A stretch of DNA of 33,175 nt. Source: an uncultured Acidobacteriota bacterium. GTDB lineage: Bacteria; Acidobacteriota; Terriglobia; Bryobacterales; Bryobacteraceae. Shown here in pieces: positions 1-9,100 of this stretch (its first letter is position 1; every line of letters begins with the position of its first letter). Under the pieces are notes generated by a model, which was given only the letters and a program-made list of their open reading frames with translations, searched no databases and was not told the origin of the DNA. A program made the position numbers and the translations under genes. The stretch is from contig CADEFT010000004.1 in the NCBI GenBank assembly GCA_902826685.1, positions 1 through 33,175 of the forward strand. The letters run 5' to 3'.

Positions 1-9
1 ACTCGCTGA

Positions 10-312
10 TTCTGCGCCTCTTGCCCGTCGTTCCAAAGTAGCCACACCCAATTGAAATGGTCTACCGATGGAAAATCCGTTTACTTCCTCGCCAACCGCC
101 TTGGTTTCCGCGACCTGTGGCGTCTGGACTTAACTGCGAAGAACGCCCCGGCAGGCGATCCGAAACTGGTACACGCGTTTCGCCGGTACCAAAATTATCC
201 CATCGGCGCGGGAAGAATCGCTGTGGCGAAGGACCGCGTAGCCGTCTTGGTCTCCGGCGCGAGATTAAATCTCATGCGAATGACCGTTCCCTACCAGGCT
301 AACTCACGCTAA
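10..312 (+). pseudogene. C-terminal fragment of a PD40/TolB-like beta-propeller protein
   Basis: The reading frame is open from base 10 to the TAA at 310-312 but is closed upstream by an in-frame TGA at 7-9. The only nearby start is a TTG at 52, with no ribosome-binding site. The protein begins with a propeller-blade motif (WSTDGKSVYFLANRLGFRDLW) and ends with a stretch resembling the tail of acidobacterial PD40 proteins, which often follow a Ser/Thr kinase or DNA-binding domain (…AGDPKLVHAF…IAVAKDRVAVLVS…). A single blade cannot fold as a propeller, so this is most likely the end of a gene broken by a frameshift or nonsense change. Sequence before base 1 is needed to tell a pseudogene from a sequencing error. 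Confidence 0.5.
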
Positions 313-507
313 TCGAGTTTTTGGCCGTTAACCTCCTGCGTTTAACCTTGTTTGGCCCTTCCACCCTGCGGTAATTTGAGCCTTCCGTCACCCGGAAATT
401 AAGTTTGAACTCCATTGAACGGACTGTTCGAGGCCGTCAGCGGAAGGTTCTTACCTATGCTACTCAGGCGACCACAAAACAGTTGCAACTACACCAGAAA
501 GGACATC
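313..507. other. Non-coding gap with TTGAAC direct repeat
   Basis: I see no gene in this 195 bp stretch. It holds a short hairpin (TTCCG 83-87 counted from base 301, that is 383-387, pairing with CGGAA at 393-397). It also holds two TTGAAC copies at 405-410 and 415-420, exactly ten bases apart, and the second is followed by a GTTC at 426-429. The repeats lie about 90 bp upstream of the gene starting at 508 and could be a regulator site. No convincing -35/-10 pair is visible. Confidence 0.3.
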
Positions 508-996
508 ATGCTCAAGTTCCATACGCAACAAATGCTCGCACTCACGTGCGTCACGCTTATAGCGGCCCAGCTCCCTCTGTCGGCCCAGGACCGCGGCTGG
601 GAAAACGTCCTCAACCTCCGCAGCGGGACCAAAGTCGATGTACAACTCGACGGCGAGAAGCTGTCAGGGAAAGTGGACAAGGCCGATCCGGAGACTCTTT
701 GGCTCAACACGAGAGGCAGCAGCGTGGCGACACTTTCCCGGCCCAAGGTCAAGTCCATACGCAACCGAGGCCCGCTTTTGATACCCGGCGCCGTTCTCCT
801 TTTGGGCGGCGTGACGCTCGTAAGCTCCAACAGCTTCATAACTTCGGTTCGTGATGTCAACGCGCTCTCTCGCGGCAGTCTTCCGAAACAAAGGAGTATG
901 ACACTCGACATCGGCGGCCTTGCGGTGGCCGGAGCCGGAGCGCTTCTGATCGCCATAGGACGCGGCAAGAAAGTTTACCAACGGTCAAACCGATAA
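508..996 (+). CDS. Small exported protein with two C-terminal hydrophobic helices, unknown function
   Basis: The 162-residue protein starts at the ATG at 508, which has a good ribosome-binding site (AGAAAGGA, 7 nt upstream). The longer frame from 415 has no such site. Residues 1 to about 26 are a signal peptide ending near LSAQD. The following region (about 28-75) has the layout W-N-V-L-N-L-R-S-G-T-K-V-x-V …L-S-G-K-V…, which resembles a small soluble domain common in acidobacterial exported proteins of unknown role. Two glycine-rich hydrophobic segments follow (about residues 88-108 and 131-149), then a basic tail (GRGKKVYQ). The next gene follows after 28 bp on the same strand and is also an envelope protein. 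I cannot assign a function. Confidence 0.75.
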   Translation: MLKFHTQQMLALTCVTLIAAQLPLSAQDRGWENVLNLRSGTKVDVQLDGEKLSGKVDKADPETLWLNTRGSSVATLSRPKVKSIRNRGPLLIPGAVLLLGGVTLVSSNSFITSVRDVNALSRGSLPKQRSMTLDIGGLAVAGAGALLIAIGRGKKVYQRSNR

Positions 997-1024
997 AAAA
1001 CGCATTTCGTCAGAGAAGGAACAT

Positions 1025-1645
1025 ATGCACACGTTCACTTTCATGCGGGCGGCCGCGAAAGCCGTCCGTCAAGCCTTTCCCTACTGTAACGCGGTTCTTG
1101 TCGCCGCCAGCATCTGTTGGGGACAAGCATCTCCATCCACCACTCAGACGGAGGTTGCAGGTTTTGCGGGGGCAATCAATCTGCGCGTGGACGGCGAGGG
1201 AATAACCAAGCCGATATTCGGTGGCCGCGCGGGAGTCTCCACCGATCGGCTTGTCGTGTTTGGAGAGTTAGGCTATACGCGGTTGGTAAACTTCGCACTG
1301 AGCGGCACCGCGTCCGACAGCTTGAAATCCAGCCTCTATGACATGGCCGGAGGCGTGAACATCAATTTGCGATCAGGCCGCTCCAGAGCGGTCCCCTACG
1401 TGGTGGGAGTAGCCGGCGTTGCGATCGTCACCATTAGTGGCACTACGACGGTTGGTCGAAATGTGGTTAGCGTAAGTGCCAACGAGAGCAATTTCAGCGC
1501 CGGTGGCGGGGCTGGCTTACGCTTCTTCGCCGGGAAGAACTGGGGCATTCAGCCAGAATTTCGATTCGCAAGATATTTCGCCTCTGATGGAGGGATAAGC
1601 ACCTTTCGGGTTACGGCTGGTGTCTTCTACAGGTTTGGAAAGTAG
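1025..1645 (+). CDS. Outer-membrane beta-barrel protein (porin-like fold)
   Basis: The 206-residue protein starts at the ATG at 1025, with a ribosome-binding site (GAGAAGGA) just upstream. It has an N-terminal signal segment (hydrophobic core about residues 21-33). The rest is alternating polar/hydrophobic beta strands with glycine-aromatic turns (GELGYTRLV, YVVGVAGVA, GGGAGLRFFAG, PEFRFARYF), ending in VFYRFGK. This is the look of the OmpA/OmpW-like 'outer membrane beta-barrel domain' families, usually eight strands of about 160-200 residues. It probably lies in one transcript with the exported protein 28 bp upstream. Substrate and role cannot be told from sequence. Its stop codon lies only 3 bp from that of the convergent gene. 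Confidence 0.75.
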   Translation: MHTFTFMRAAAKAVRQAFPYCNAVLVAASICWGQASPSTTQTEVAGFAGAINLRVDGEGITKPIFGGRAGVSTDRLVVFGELGYTRLVNFALSGTASDSLKSSLYDMAGGVNINLRSGRSRAVPYVVGVAGVAIVTISGTTTVGRNVVSVSANESNFSAGGGAGLRFFAGKNWGIQPEFRFARYFASDGGISTFRVTAGVFYRFGK

Positions 1646-1648
1646 ACG

Positions 1649-2731
1649 TTACTGGCGGATGGCGCGCAACTTCGCATACGCCGCCAAAACCGGATGCGCC
1701 ACAACCTCGCCATCCGCCGATTTCAGCCGCTTCTCCGCCGCCACCCACCACACCAGCGGCTGAGTGTCAAACAAATCCGGGCTGTCGAGCGCATCGAACC
1801 ATTTCTGCTTCGCGGGCTCCGCCGCGGGAACGACCGACTCGGGCTGCATTTCATCCGCCCGTAGAAGGGGCAATTCGACGGGCGATAGATATCCAGCCAC
1901 GCGCAGCCGGTCGTTGTAGTACCAGGCGAACGAACTGGCGGCCGTGCGGCTCGATTCCAGCGTATCGGCGCAACGGCGGCCGGTGAGGTGATGTGCGAGA
2001 TACCCGGCCAAGGTTCGCAGCACCGGCGCGGGGTCGCCGCCCGCGCGCGCGGTTTCGATGGCCAGCGTCTCCAGATCCCGCGGCGCGGTGCGAAGGGTGG
2101 CGGTGAACGCCCGGTCATCGCCACCGAGCCGCGCCACGTCGTCCAGAAGCGCAGCAGCCGCCGGCGTGTTCGCCAGCTTCAGCGCCATCATCGCTTTCAC
2201 GGCCGGCCCGATCTCCACCGGGGAAACAATGCCGCGAAGACGAGTCTGCTTCAACTGCGCGGCGGTTTCCCAATAGGGCGACGAATCCCACACCATGCGA
2301 TCGGCGCAACTGTGCGGACCGGCCGGTGGGGCGGGCAAGCGTGCGAAATACTCGGCACCGAGCCTGGCATCGAGACCGTACATCTGCCGCACGGCGCGCG
2401 CCTGCAGCGACAGCCGGTCGAGGCCTTTCGAAAAAGCCTCTTCGAGCAAACGCTCGGCCGGTCCGGCGGTTGGAATCGCTCGGCGGGGAAGCGGCTCACG
2501 GGCCCGCTCAGCCAGCACGAAGGCGTCCTCCAGCAAGGCGCGTACCTTGACGCGATGACGGGAGCCCAGGCGATTGGCCGCCTCCAGCAAAAGATCGGCG
2601 GAGAACTCGGGCGGCAAAGCGCGCGCGAGGCCGATGATCTCTTCGAGCTCGGCCGGCACACGCGGCGCTTCCTCGGCGCGGCAGACCGCCAACAGGAAAG
2701 CCGCGAGCTTAAAAATTGACGATGCTCGCAA
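1649..2731 (-). CDS. Exported protein of unknown function, coupled to tpiA
   Basis: The 360-residue protein starts at a TTG at 2731, 23 bp inside the end of tpiA. This start gives a clean signal peptide (hydrophobic core FKLAAFLLAV, cleavage near CRAEE), and a weak GGAG sits upstream. The mature part is alpha-helical and Ala/Leu/Arg rich (ELEEIIGLARALPPEF, DLLLEAANRLG), with repeated helical hairpins that recall a helical-repeat scaffold. I see no catalytic motif. The overlap with tpiA implies translational coupling, though this may reflect compact genome layout rather than a metabolic link. I do not recognise a named family. Confidence 0.65.
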   Translation of the reverse strand: MRASSIFKLAAFLLAVCRAEEAPRVPAELEEIIGLARALPPEFSADLLLEAANRLGSRHRVKVRALLEDAFVLAERAREPLPRRAIPTAGPAERLLEEAFSKGLDRLSLQARAVRQMYGLDARLGAEYFARLPAPPAGPHSCADRMVWDSSPYWETAAQLKQTRLRGIVSPVEIGPAVKAMMALKLANTPAAAALLDDVARLGGDDRAFTATLRTAPRDLETLAIETARAGGDPAPVLRTLAGYLAHHLTGRRCADTLESSRTAASSFAWYYNDRLRVAGYLSPVELPLLRADEMQPESVVPAAEPAKQKWFDALDSPDLFDTQPLVWWVAAEKRLKSADGEVVAHPVLAAYAKLRAIRQ

Positions 2732-3458
2732 AGGATGCCGGCTCCAGACTGGCGCCGCCCACCAGCGCTCCGTCGATTTCCGGCTGCGCCATCAGGCCCT
2801 TCACATTGTCCGGTTTCACGCTGCCTCCATAGAGGATCCGCACCTGCTGCGCGGCCGCGGCACCGAACTTTGCAGTCACCAGCGAGCGAATGGCGCGATG
2901 CGCATCGGCCGCCATCTCGGGCGTCGCCGTCTTGCCTGTGCCGATCGCCCACACCGGTTCATAGGCGATGGTGACCTTCGCGAATTGGGCTGGACTCAAT
3001 GGCGCGAGCCCACCTTCAAACTGCGTTTGCAGCACGGCTTCCGTTTTGCCGGATTCGCGCTCTTCCACACGCTCGCCAACGCACACGATGGGATGCAGAA
3101 CATTCTCCAGCGCGGCCTGCGTGCGTTTCAGCACCGTCTCATCGGTCTCATGGAAATACTGGCGGCGCTCGCTATGGCCGACGATCACGCATTTGCAGCC
3201 GACGTTCACCAGCATGGGCCCGGAAATCTCGCCGGTGAAGGCGCCTTCCTTCGCCCAGTAAAGATTCTGGGCGCCAATCTCGACGCGGCTGGCACCGGCG
3301 GCCGCCACCGCGGCGGGCAGGTTGACGAACGGGGCGCAGATGGCGATATCGCAGTGCGTGCTGGCGGCTACCAAAGGCAGAAATTTCTCGAAGTAAGCGG
3401 CGGTCTCGGCCGCATTTTTGTACATCTTCCAGTTGCCGGCCATGAAGGGTTTACGCAT
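2709..3458 (-). CDS. tpiA: Triosephosphate isomerase
   Basis: The protein has 249 residues, the normal family length, and interconverts dihydroxyacetone phosphate and glyceraldehyde-3-phosphate in glycolysis and gluconeogenesis. All catalytic features are present: the N-terminal AGNWKM with Asn9 and Lys11, the electrophilic His95 in VGHSERR, and the catalytic base Glu167 in AYEPVWAIGTGK, which also forms the mobile loop 6. The phosphate-binding GGSVKPDN lies near residue 211. The gene lies 17 bp after the SnoaL-like gene on the same strand and overlaps the following exported-protein gene. The usual gap-pgk neighbours are absent. A TAAACT box 9 nt before the ATG, with no clear ribosome-binding site, suggests its own near-leaderless promoter. 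Confidence 0.97.
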   Translation of the reverse strand: MRKPFMAGNWKMYKNAAETAAYFEKFLPLVAASTHCDIAICAPFVNLPAAVAAAGASRVEIGAQNLYWAKEGAFTGEISGPMLVNVGCKCVIVGHSERRQYFHETDETVLKRTQAALENVLHPIVCVGERVEERESGKTEAVLQTQFEGGLAPLSPAQFAKVTIAYEPVWAIGTGKTATPEMAADAHRAIRSLVTAKFGAAAAQQVRILYGGSVKPDNVKGLMAQPEIDGALVGGASLEPASFASIVNF

Positions 3459-3467
3459 GGAGCCATT

Positions 3468-3473
3468 AGTTTA
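3468..3473 (-). promoter_or_regulatory. Candidate -10 box for tpiA (near-leaderless)
   Basis: On the minus strand the sequence TAAACT lies 9 nt before the tpiA ATG, inside the 17 bp gap after the SnoaL-like gene. No Shine-Dalgarno sequence and no good -35 are visible. If it is used, the mRNA would begin within about three bases of the start codon. Confidence 0.3.
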
Positions 3474-3475
3474 GC

Positions 3476-3886
3476 TCAGGCCGGTGGCGGCACAGCGCCG
3501 ATCTGAATCATGACGGAGAGGAAATCGGCGCAGGACCAGCGTTCCACGCATTTGCCGTCGCGCATGCGCAGGATCGTGATGCCGTGCGATTCAATCGGTC
3601 TGCCTGACGGTGGGACGCCGGCGAAGACGCCCTGGTGCGTCGCGGTCAGGGAGAACCGCACCACGACTTTGTCCCCGTCTTCCAGCATTTCGTGAACGAT
3701 CACACGCGCATCGGGAAACGACGTCCAGAACCCTTCGTAGAACGCCACGATCCCTTCCTTGCCGGGCCCCACGCCGGCATAGCCATGCAATTGGGCGTCG
3801 CCGCCATACAGGTCCAGGTAGTAGGAGTGGCGCGCGGGATCGGCGAAAGCGGCCACGCGGTCGGCAATGATTTCCTTATTGGTCAT
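3476..3886 (-). CDS. SnoaL-like / ester cyclase family protein (NTF2-like fold)
   Basis: The 136-residue protein has the size and motif order of the SnoaL-like branch of the NTF2-like superfamily. An N-terminal helix (NKEIIADRVAAFADP) is followed by Y…G…GKEGIVAFYEGFWTSFPDARVIVHEML, then DGDKVVVRFSLTATHQGVF, then GRPIESHGITILRMRDGKCVERW. The H-G…R-x-x-D-G-K-x-x-E-x-W stretch is characteristic. Named members are polyketide cyclases, but most bacterial homologues are uncharacterised small-molecule-binding or isomerase-like proteins, so no substrate is proposed. The ATG at 3886 is preceded by GAGGC and, on the same strand, TAGCAT. It is divergent from the lipase-like gene with 48 bp between them. 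Confidence 0.85.
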   Translation of the reverse strand: MTNKEIIADRVAAFADPARHSYYLDLYGGDAQLHGYAGVGPGKEGIVAFYEGFWTSFPDARVIVHEMLEDGDKVVVRFSLTATHQGVFAGVPPSGRPIESHGITILRMRDGKCVERWSCADFLSVMIQIGAVPPPA

Positions 3887-3934
3887 GCCTCATGCTACGC
3901 AACGGACGCCGCGTGTGGATTTGCGTAAAATCGG

Positions 3935-6022
3935 ATGGTGCCAATTCTGCTGTACCTGTTCGCCACCACTCTATCCGCCGCCGGTGTTCGCGTGGAATTC
4001 GATCCGCGCAGCGTCTCGATCGGCCCGTTTCCGGCCGATTATCTGACTACTTCCGACGGCGCTCAACGAACGTTTCGCCGCGTGGATCTGCCGCTTGGCG
4101 ATTGCACGGGCCGCTCAAGCGACTGCGGAGAGTTGCGCCTGATCAATCAACTTGACGGCTTCAGCCCGACGGCGCGCGCCACGGTGAAATTTTCCGGGGC
4201 CATCAATCCCGACACTTTAAAGGCCGGCGTATTTTACGTCTGGCTCGACCAGCTTCAGAACGGCCGGGCGCCACTGAAGCCCGAAGGCCGGCTGACGCCG
4301 ATGAACCAACTGATCTACGATCCATCGAGCAACACGGCGTACGGCAAACCCGACGAGGTGCTGGAAGGCGCGCGGCGGTACGCGTTGATCGTCACCGACG
4401 CCGTGCGCGATCGTGCGGGCGACCCGGTGGAGATCGATCCCGGGTTCCGTCTGTGCCTCGATGGCCGCGTGGGCGCGTCCTATTGCGCCGATGTCGTCGC
4501 GGCCCTGGCCAAGGCGCAGCCTCTCGTCAATCCGCGGCGGATCGTGGCGGCAAGCGTATTCACCACGCTCAGCACGACGGCCTGGTATGAGCAGGCGTCG
4601 GCTATCGTCGATCGCGTGTACCCGGATTTCCGCCCGCAGCGCGAACCGTTGAATCTCGCCGGGCTGCGATCGGTAACATTACACCAGCAGGTGGCCACCG
4701 GCGGCGGCAACCGCTTCGAAGATTCGACCCTGGCCGTTCCGGCCGCGCTGCTGCAGCAGTTCGGAGTGGGGCGTGTAGCATTCGGGTCATTCCGGTCGCC
4801 GCGCTTTCTGGGGGCGAGCCGCATCATTCCCGCCCTGCCCACGGCGGGCGAACTGCCCATGCCCGCCGACACCGAGCAGATCTTTTTTCACGTGTGGCTG
4901 CCCGCGCGGCCCGCTCCGCCCGGAGGCTATCCGGTGATCCTCGCCGGGCATGGCATCAACGACGACCGGTTTGGAATGCCGACCGTTCTGGCCTCGGCGG
5001 CAAGCGCGGGATTCGCCGTGGTGGCGATGTCGGCGGTGGGACACGGCTATGGCCCCGAATCGACCATCCGGCTGCAACTGGCCGATTCGACGATCGAGAT
5101 CCCCGCGCCGGGCCGCGGTTTCGATCTCACCGGCGACGGCCGCATCGACGCCTTCGAAGGTTGTATCTTCTCCATTCCCGGTGCGCCGCTCGGCGGACGC
5201 GATTGCATCCGCCAGACCGTGGTCGACTACATGCAGATGGTTCATACCATTCGCGACGGCGTGGATCTGGATGGCGACGGCACTCCGGATCTGAACCCGC
5301 TGGCCATCACCTGGTATGGCCAATCGCTCGGTAGTTTCTACGGCACCATCGCCACCGCGATGAGCCCCGGCATTTCGGCCGGCGTGATGAACACGGGCGG
5401 AGGTTATCTGCTCGAGGCGGCGCGATTGAGCCCCCGTTTCCGGCCGTTGTTTCTGGTGGGCCCGCTGGCGGCGCGCGAACCGAGGCTGCTCAACACCGCC
5501 ACCGGCCTGGAGGAAGATATCCCGCTGCGCGACGAGCCCGTGCGAATTCGAACGTTGCCCGGCGCGGCGGCGATTCAGGACATGCTGGAACGTACGGAAT
5601 GGCTCGAAAGCCTGGGCGCGCCCGCGGCCGTGGCGGCTCAATTGAAGCAAACGCCGCAGCCAGGCTCACGGCCCAAGCGCACACTTTTCCAGATCGCGCT
5701 GGGGGACAGAACCGTTCCGAATCCCGCCAACTCCACGCTGATTCGCGCGGCGGGAGCGCGGGAACAGACTTCCGTCTACCGGTTCGATAAGGCCCGGGCC
5801 GTCGCCGTGGACCTGCTGCCCGATCCTCACACGTTCTTGGTGCCCATCGGACCCACTTCCCAGGCCTTGATTTCACTGGCGGCGCTGCAGCAGGGATTTC
5901 AATTCCTGGCCAGCGGCGCCGAACAGGTACCGGACGTGAACGCACTGGTACGCGCCTCGTTCGGGGTGGATTTGTTCGAGGTACCGGCCGAACTTCCAGA
6001 GAGGCTAAATTTTATACCATAA
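3935..6022 (+). CDS. Secreted alpha/beta hydrolase with lipase N-terminal (Ig-like) domain and calcium-loop insertions
   Basis: The protein has 695 residues. After a short signal peptide (VPILLYLFATTLSAAG) it has an N-terminal domain of about 130 residues with the pattern FDP…PFPADYL…LDGFSPTARATVKFSGAINPDTL. This closely resembles the bacterial virulence-factor lipase N-terminal domain and related SbsA Ig-like domains. The catalytic domain follows: an oxyanion-loop region GHGINDDRFG, the nucleophile elbow GQSLG (candidate Ser464) and a C-terminal His in DPHTF (His632). Two Asp-rich loops, D397-x-T-G-D-G-x-I-D and D444-x-D-G-D-G-x-x-D, look like EF-hand/dockerin-type calcium loops and lie between the oxyanion loop and the nucleophile. 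It is likely an extracellular or periplasmic esterase/lipase of unknown substrate. It is the first gene of a long + strand run. Confidence 0.75.
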   Translation: MVPILLYLFATTLSAAGVRVEFDPRSVSIGPFPADYLTTSDGAQRTFRRVDLPLGDCTGRSSDCGELRLINQLDGFSPTARATVKFSGAINPDTLKAGVFYVWLDQLQNGRAPLKPEGRLTPMNQLIYDPSSNTAYGKPDEVLEGARRYALIVTDAVRDRAGDPVEIDPGFRLCLDGRVGASYCADVVAALAKAQPLVNPRRIVAASVFTTLSTTAWYEQASAIVDRVYPDFRPQREPLNLAGLRSVTLHQQVATGGGNRFEDSTLAVPAALLQQFGVGRVAFGSFRSPRFLGASRIIPALPTAGELPMPADTEQIFFHVWLPARPAPPGGYPVILAGHGINDDRFGMPTVLASAASAGFAVVAMSAVGHGYGPESTIRLQLADSTIEIPAPGRGFDLTGDGRIDAFEGCIFSIPGAPLGGRDCIRQTVVDYMQMVHTIRDGVDLDGDGTPDLNPLAITWYGQSLGSFYGTIATAMSPGISAGVMNTGGGYLLEAARLSPRFRPLFLVGPLAAREPRLLNTATGLEEDIPLRDEPVRIRTLPGAAAIQDMLERTEWLESLGAPAAVAAQLKQTPQPGSRPKRTLFQIALGDRTVPNPANSTLIRAAGAREQTSVYRFDKARAVAVDLLPDPHTFLVPIGPTSQALISLAALQQGFQFLASGAEQVPDVNALVRASFGVDLFEVPAELPERLNFIP

Positions 6023-6027
6023 GGCCC

Positions 6028-6056
6028 TTGACTCCGAAATGCGGAGAGAATAGATT
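6028..6056 (+). promoter_or_regulatory. Sigma-70-type promoter with inverted repeat in the spacer
   Basis: A -35 box TTGACT (6028-6033, five of six consensus bases) is separated by exactly 17 bp from a -10 box TAGATT (6051-6056). This is the best promoter in the window, 45 bp upstream of the Oar-like receptor start. The spacer contains a perfect inverted repeat, CTCCG-AAATG-CGGAG (6032-6046), that overlaps the end of the -35 box. It could be a repressor operator or a structural element. Confidence 0.55.
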
Positions 6057-6101
6057 GATTTCAACTCGGAGCCCGGCATATCTCGAGATTTGAGGTGCTG
6101 A

Positions 6102-9100
6102 ATGGCGTTGAACTCCGGTGTTCTCTTCCTTCTGCTCTCCGCTTTTTCCCTTTCGGCGCAGGATCGCGGCACCATCACGGGCGTGATCACGGACGCGGCG
6201 GGTGCCGCCGTGCCCGGCGCCGCTATCAAGGTCGCCAATCCGGCTACGGGCCTGCTGCAATCCACCACCAGCGGACCCGACGGCACCTACACCGCGCCCT
6301 ACTTGCCTGTAGGAACTTACACCGTAACCGCGGAAAAGCCGGGCTTCCGCACGGCGCAGGCGGTGAACATACCGGTACAGGTCAACAGCACCGCGCGCAT
6401 CGATCTAAGTCTTGAAGTAGGCCAGTTGGTGGAGATGGTGGAGGTCAACGCCGCCGCTCCGCTCGTCCAGACCGAACGCACCGATCTGGGCAAGGTGTTC
6501 GGCGCGCAGACGATTCAGGACCTGCCGCTCACGCTATCCGGCGGCCTGCGCAACAACCTCAGCTTCGTTCTGCTGACGCCCGGCGTCACGGTGACGCCCG
6601 GCCAGGATTTGAGTCTGCGCATCGGCGGCGGGCTCTCTTCCGAGCAAAGCATGCTGCTTGACGGAGCGGAGGCCGCCAGCGAACGCCGCAACGATCCAAG
6701 CTTCCAATCGGTGAGTACCGACGCCATCGCCGAGTTCAAGGTGATCACCAATTCCTATTCGGCCGAATACGGGCGCACCGGCAACGGCATCATCAACTTC
6801 ACCACCAAGTCCGGCACCAATCAATTGCACGGCTCGCTGTTTGAATTCTTCCGCAACGACAAGCTGAACGCGCGCGGCTTCTATCCGCCCAGGCGATCGG
6901 TGGTACGGCAGAACAACTTCGGCGGCACGGCGGGTGGCCCTGTCTATGTCCCAAAGGTCTACGACGGGCGTAACAAGGCGTTTTTCTTCTTCTCGTACGA
7001 GAACGCGATTTTCCGTCAGGGCAACCCGGGCGGACTGGTCTCTGTGCCCACCGAGGCGATGCGCGCGGGCGACTTCAGCGTCTGGCGCGACGGCGCGGGC
7101 GCCGTCATCCCGGTTTACGATCCCACTTCCACTCGCGTGGATGGCAGCCGTATCGTACGCGATCCGTTTCCAGGAAATCTCATTCCCAGGGCGCGTATCG
7201 TGCCCGCCGCCACGACGCTGAACAAATACCTGCCGGCAACGGAGCTGCCAGGCATTTTCAACAACATCAACGTGGTCGGCAATCCGGGCAGCGATCAGAA
7301 CGTGTGGTCCATCAAGGGCGACTATGCTTTCAGCGATAAGAGCCGCATCAACGGTCTGTTCAGCCGGCAGTTCTTCGGGCGTCCCGATGCGATCGGGCCC
7401 ATCCCCGGCCCTCTGGGCGAAAACTTCAACAGCCAGGGCATCAACAAGTTCTATCGCGTCAATCACGACTACGTGATCACACCGACTTTGCTCAATCACT
7501 TCACGTTCGGAATGAACAAGCGCGACGTGATCGAGTACTTCAGCGAGCGCTACTACGACATTCCCGAAGCCGACCGCAAGATCATCGAGCTTGGCGGCGC
7601 CACCGCCACCAGCCAAACCGGCAACCGCCGGCCACCGTCGCTTTACACGCTCGGCGACGGCTATGTGCGGCTCGGGTTCTGGATCGACACGCTTTCGCCC
7701 AGCAAGACCTGGACGATCAATGAGCAGGTGGCGTGGATCAAGGGCAGCCACAATCTGAAATTCGGCTTCAATTTCATCCGCCAGGATTACCGCCGCATCG
7801 ATTGCAACACGTGCATGGGCGAGGCCAACTTCAGCCGCGGCACCACGGGATTGCCGGGCGCGCCGGGGCAGACCGGTGCGTCCTACGCCGCGTTTCTACT
7901 CGGCATGGCCGACAACGGCCGCTACAATTTCAGCGGCGATTTCAACTACGGGCAGCCTTACTACGCCTGGTATCTGCAGGACGATTACAAGGTGACGCGC
8001 AAGCTGACGCTGAATATCGGCCTGCGCTATGAGTTGCCTTTTCCCAAGGCCGAACGGGACGGCAAGCAGTCGAACCTGTGCCGTCACTGCTCGAACCCGG
8101 CCGCGGGCGGCATTCTGGGAGCGCTTGAATTCGCCGGCAACGGCGTGGGACGGACTGGCCGGGCGCGCTTCACCGACGTGCGGATGAACGCCTTCAGCCC
8201 GCGCCTTGGGCTGGCCTATCAGATCGCGCCGAAGACCGTCGTACGCGCGGGCGGCGCGCTTTACTACCTGCCGATGCGCGAGGGCGCCAATGCCGATCGC
8301 GGAACCGACGGCTTCGGAGGCTTCTTCAATCTGGCCTCGCCCGATGGCGGCGTGTCGCCGGGGTTCCTCTACGGCGATGGATTTCCGGCCAGCCCGCGAA
8401 AGCCTCCCATCATCGATCCGGGGCTGAATCTGTTCGGCACCGTCGGCTATATGCCGCGCTATGCGGGCCGGGCCCCTTACTTATACGATTGGAACTTCAC
8501 CGTCGAGCAGGGCCTGGGGCAATCGACCGTGGTGCGCGCCAGCTATCAGGCGACGATGGGCGTGAAACTGCTCGCCGGCCGCGAGCTGATCAATCAGGTG
8601 GACCCGAGCAATCTCAGGCTGCGCGACCTGCTGTTTGTGCCCATCAGCTCCGACGCCGCACGACAGGCGAACATCGCGTCCCCGTGGGCGGGCTTTCCCG
8701 GCAATCGCAGTGTGAACCAGGCGCTGCGGCCGCTGCCGCAATACACCGGCATCTCGCAATCGGTGGATGGCGATACGTCCGGCCACAGTACCTATCACGC
8801 GCTGACGATGAGCGCGGAACGCCGCTACAGCAACGGACTGTTCTTCCTGACGTCCTACACGTTCTCGAAACTGATCTCGAATACGCAGGGTGGCAATCCG
8901 GGATTGGGCGGCTTCCTCGGCGCGGGCGACGTCGGCACGCAGAACGGCTACGACCGGCGCGCCGACAAGGCCATCAGCAATCAGGATGTGCCGCATCACC
9001 TGGTGGTTTCCTACTCGTATGAACTGCCGGTGGGACGCGGCAAAAAGTACCTCAACGGCACCGGGCGCGCGGCGAACCTCGCGCTTGGCGGCTGGAAGCT

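Noticed and set aside
2574..3506. Open frame of 310 codons on the plus strand
   Set aside because: It is antisense to tpiA, whose catalytic residues are intact.
6534..7751. Open frame of 405 codons on the minus strand
   Set aside because: It is antisense to the first Oar-like receptor, and its composition is typical of a reverse-frame shadow.
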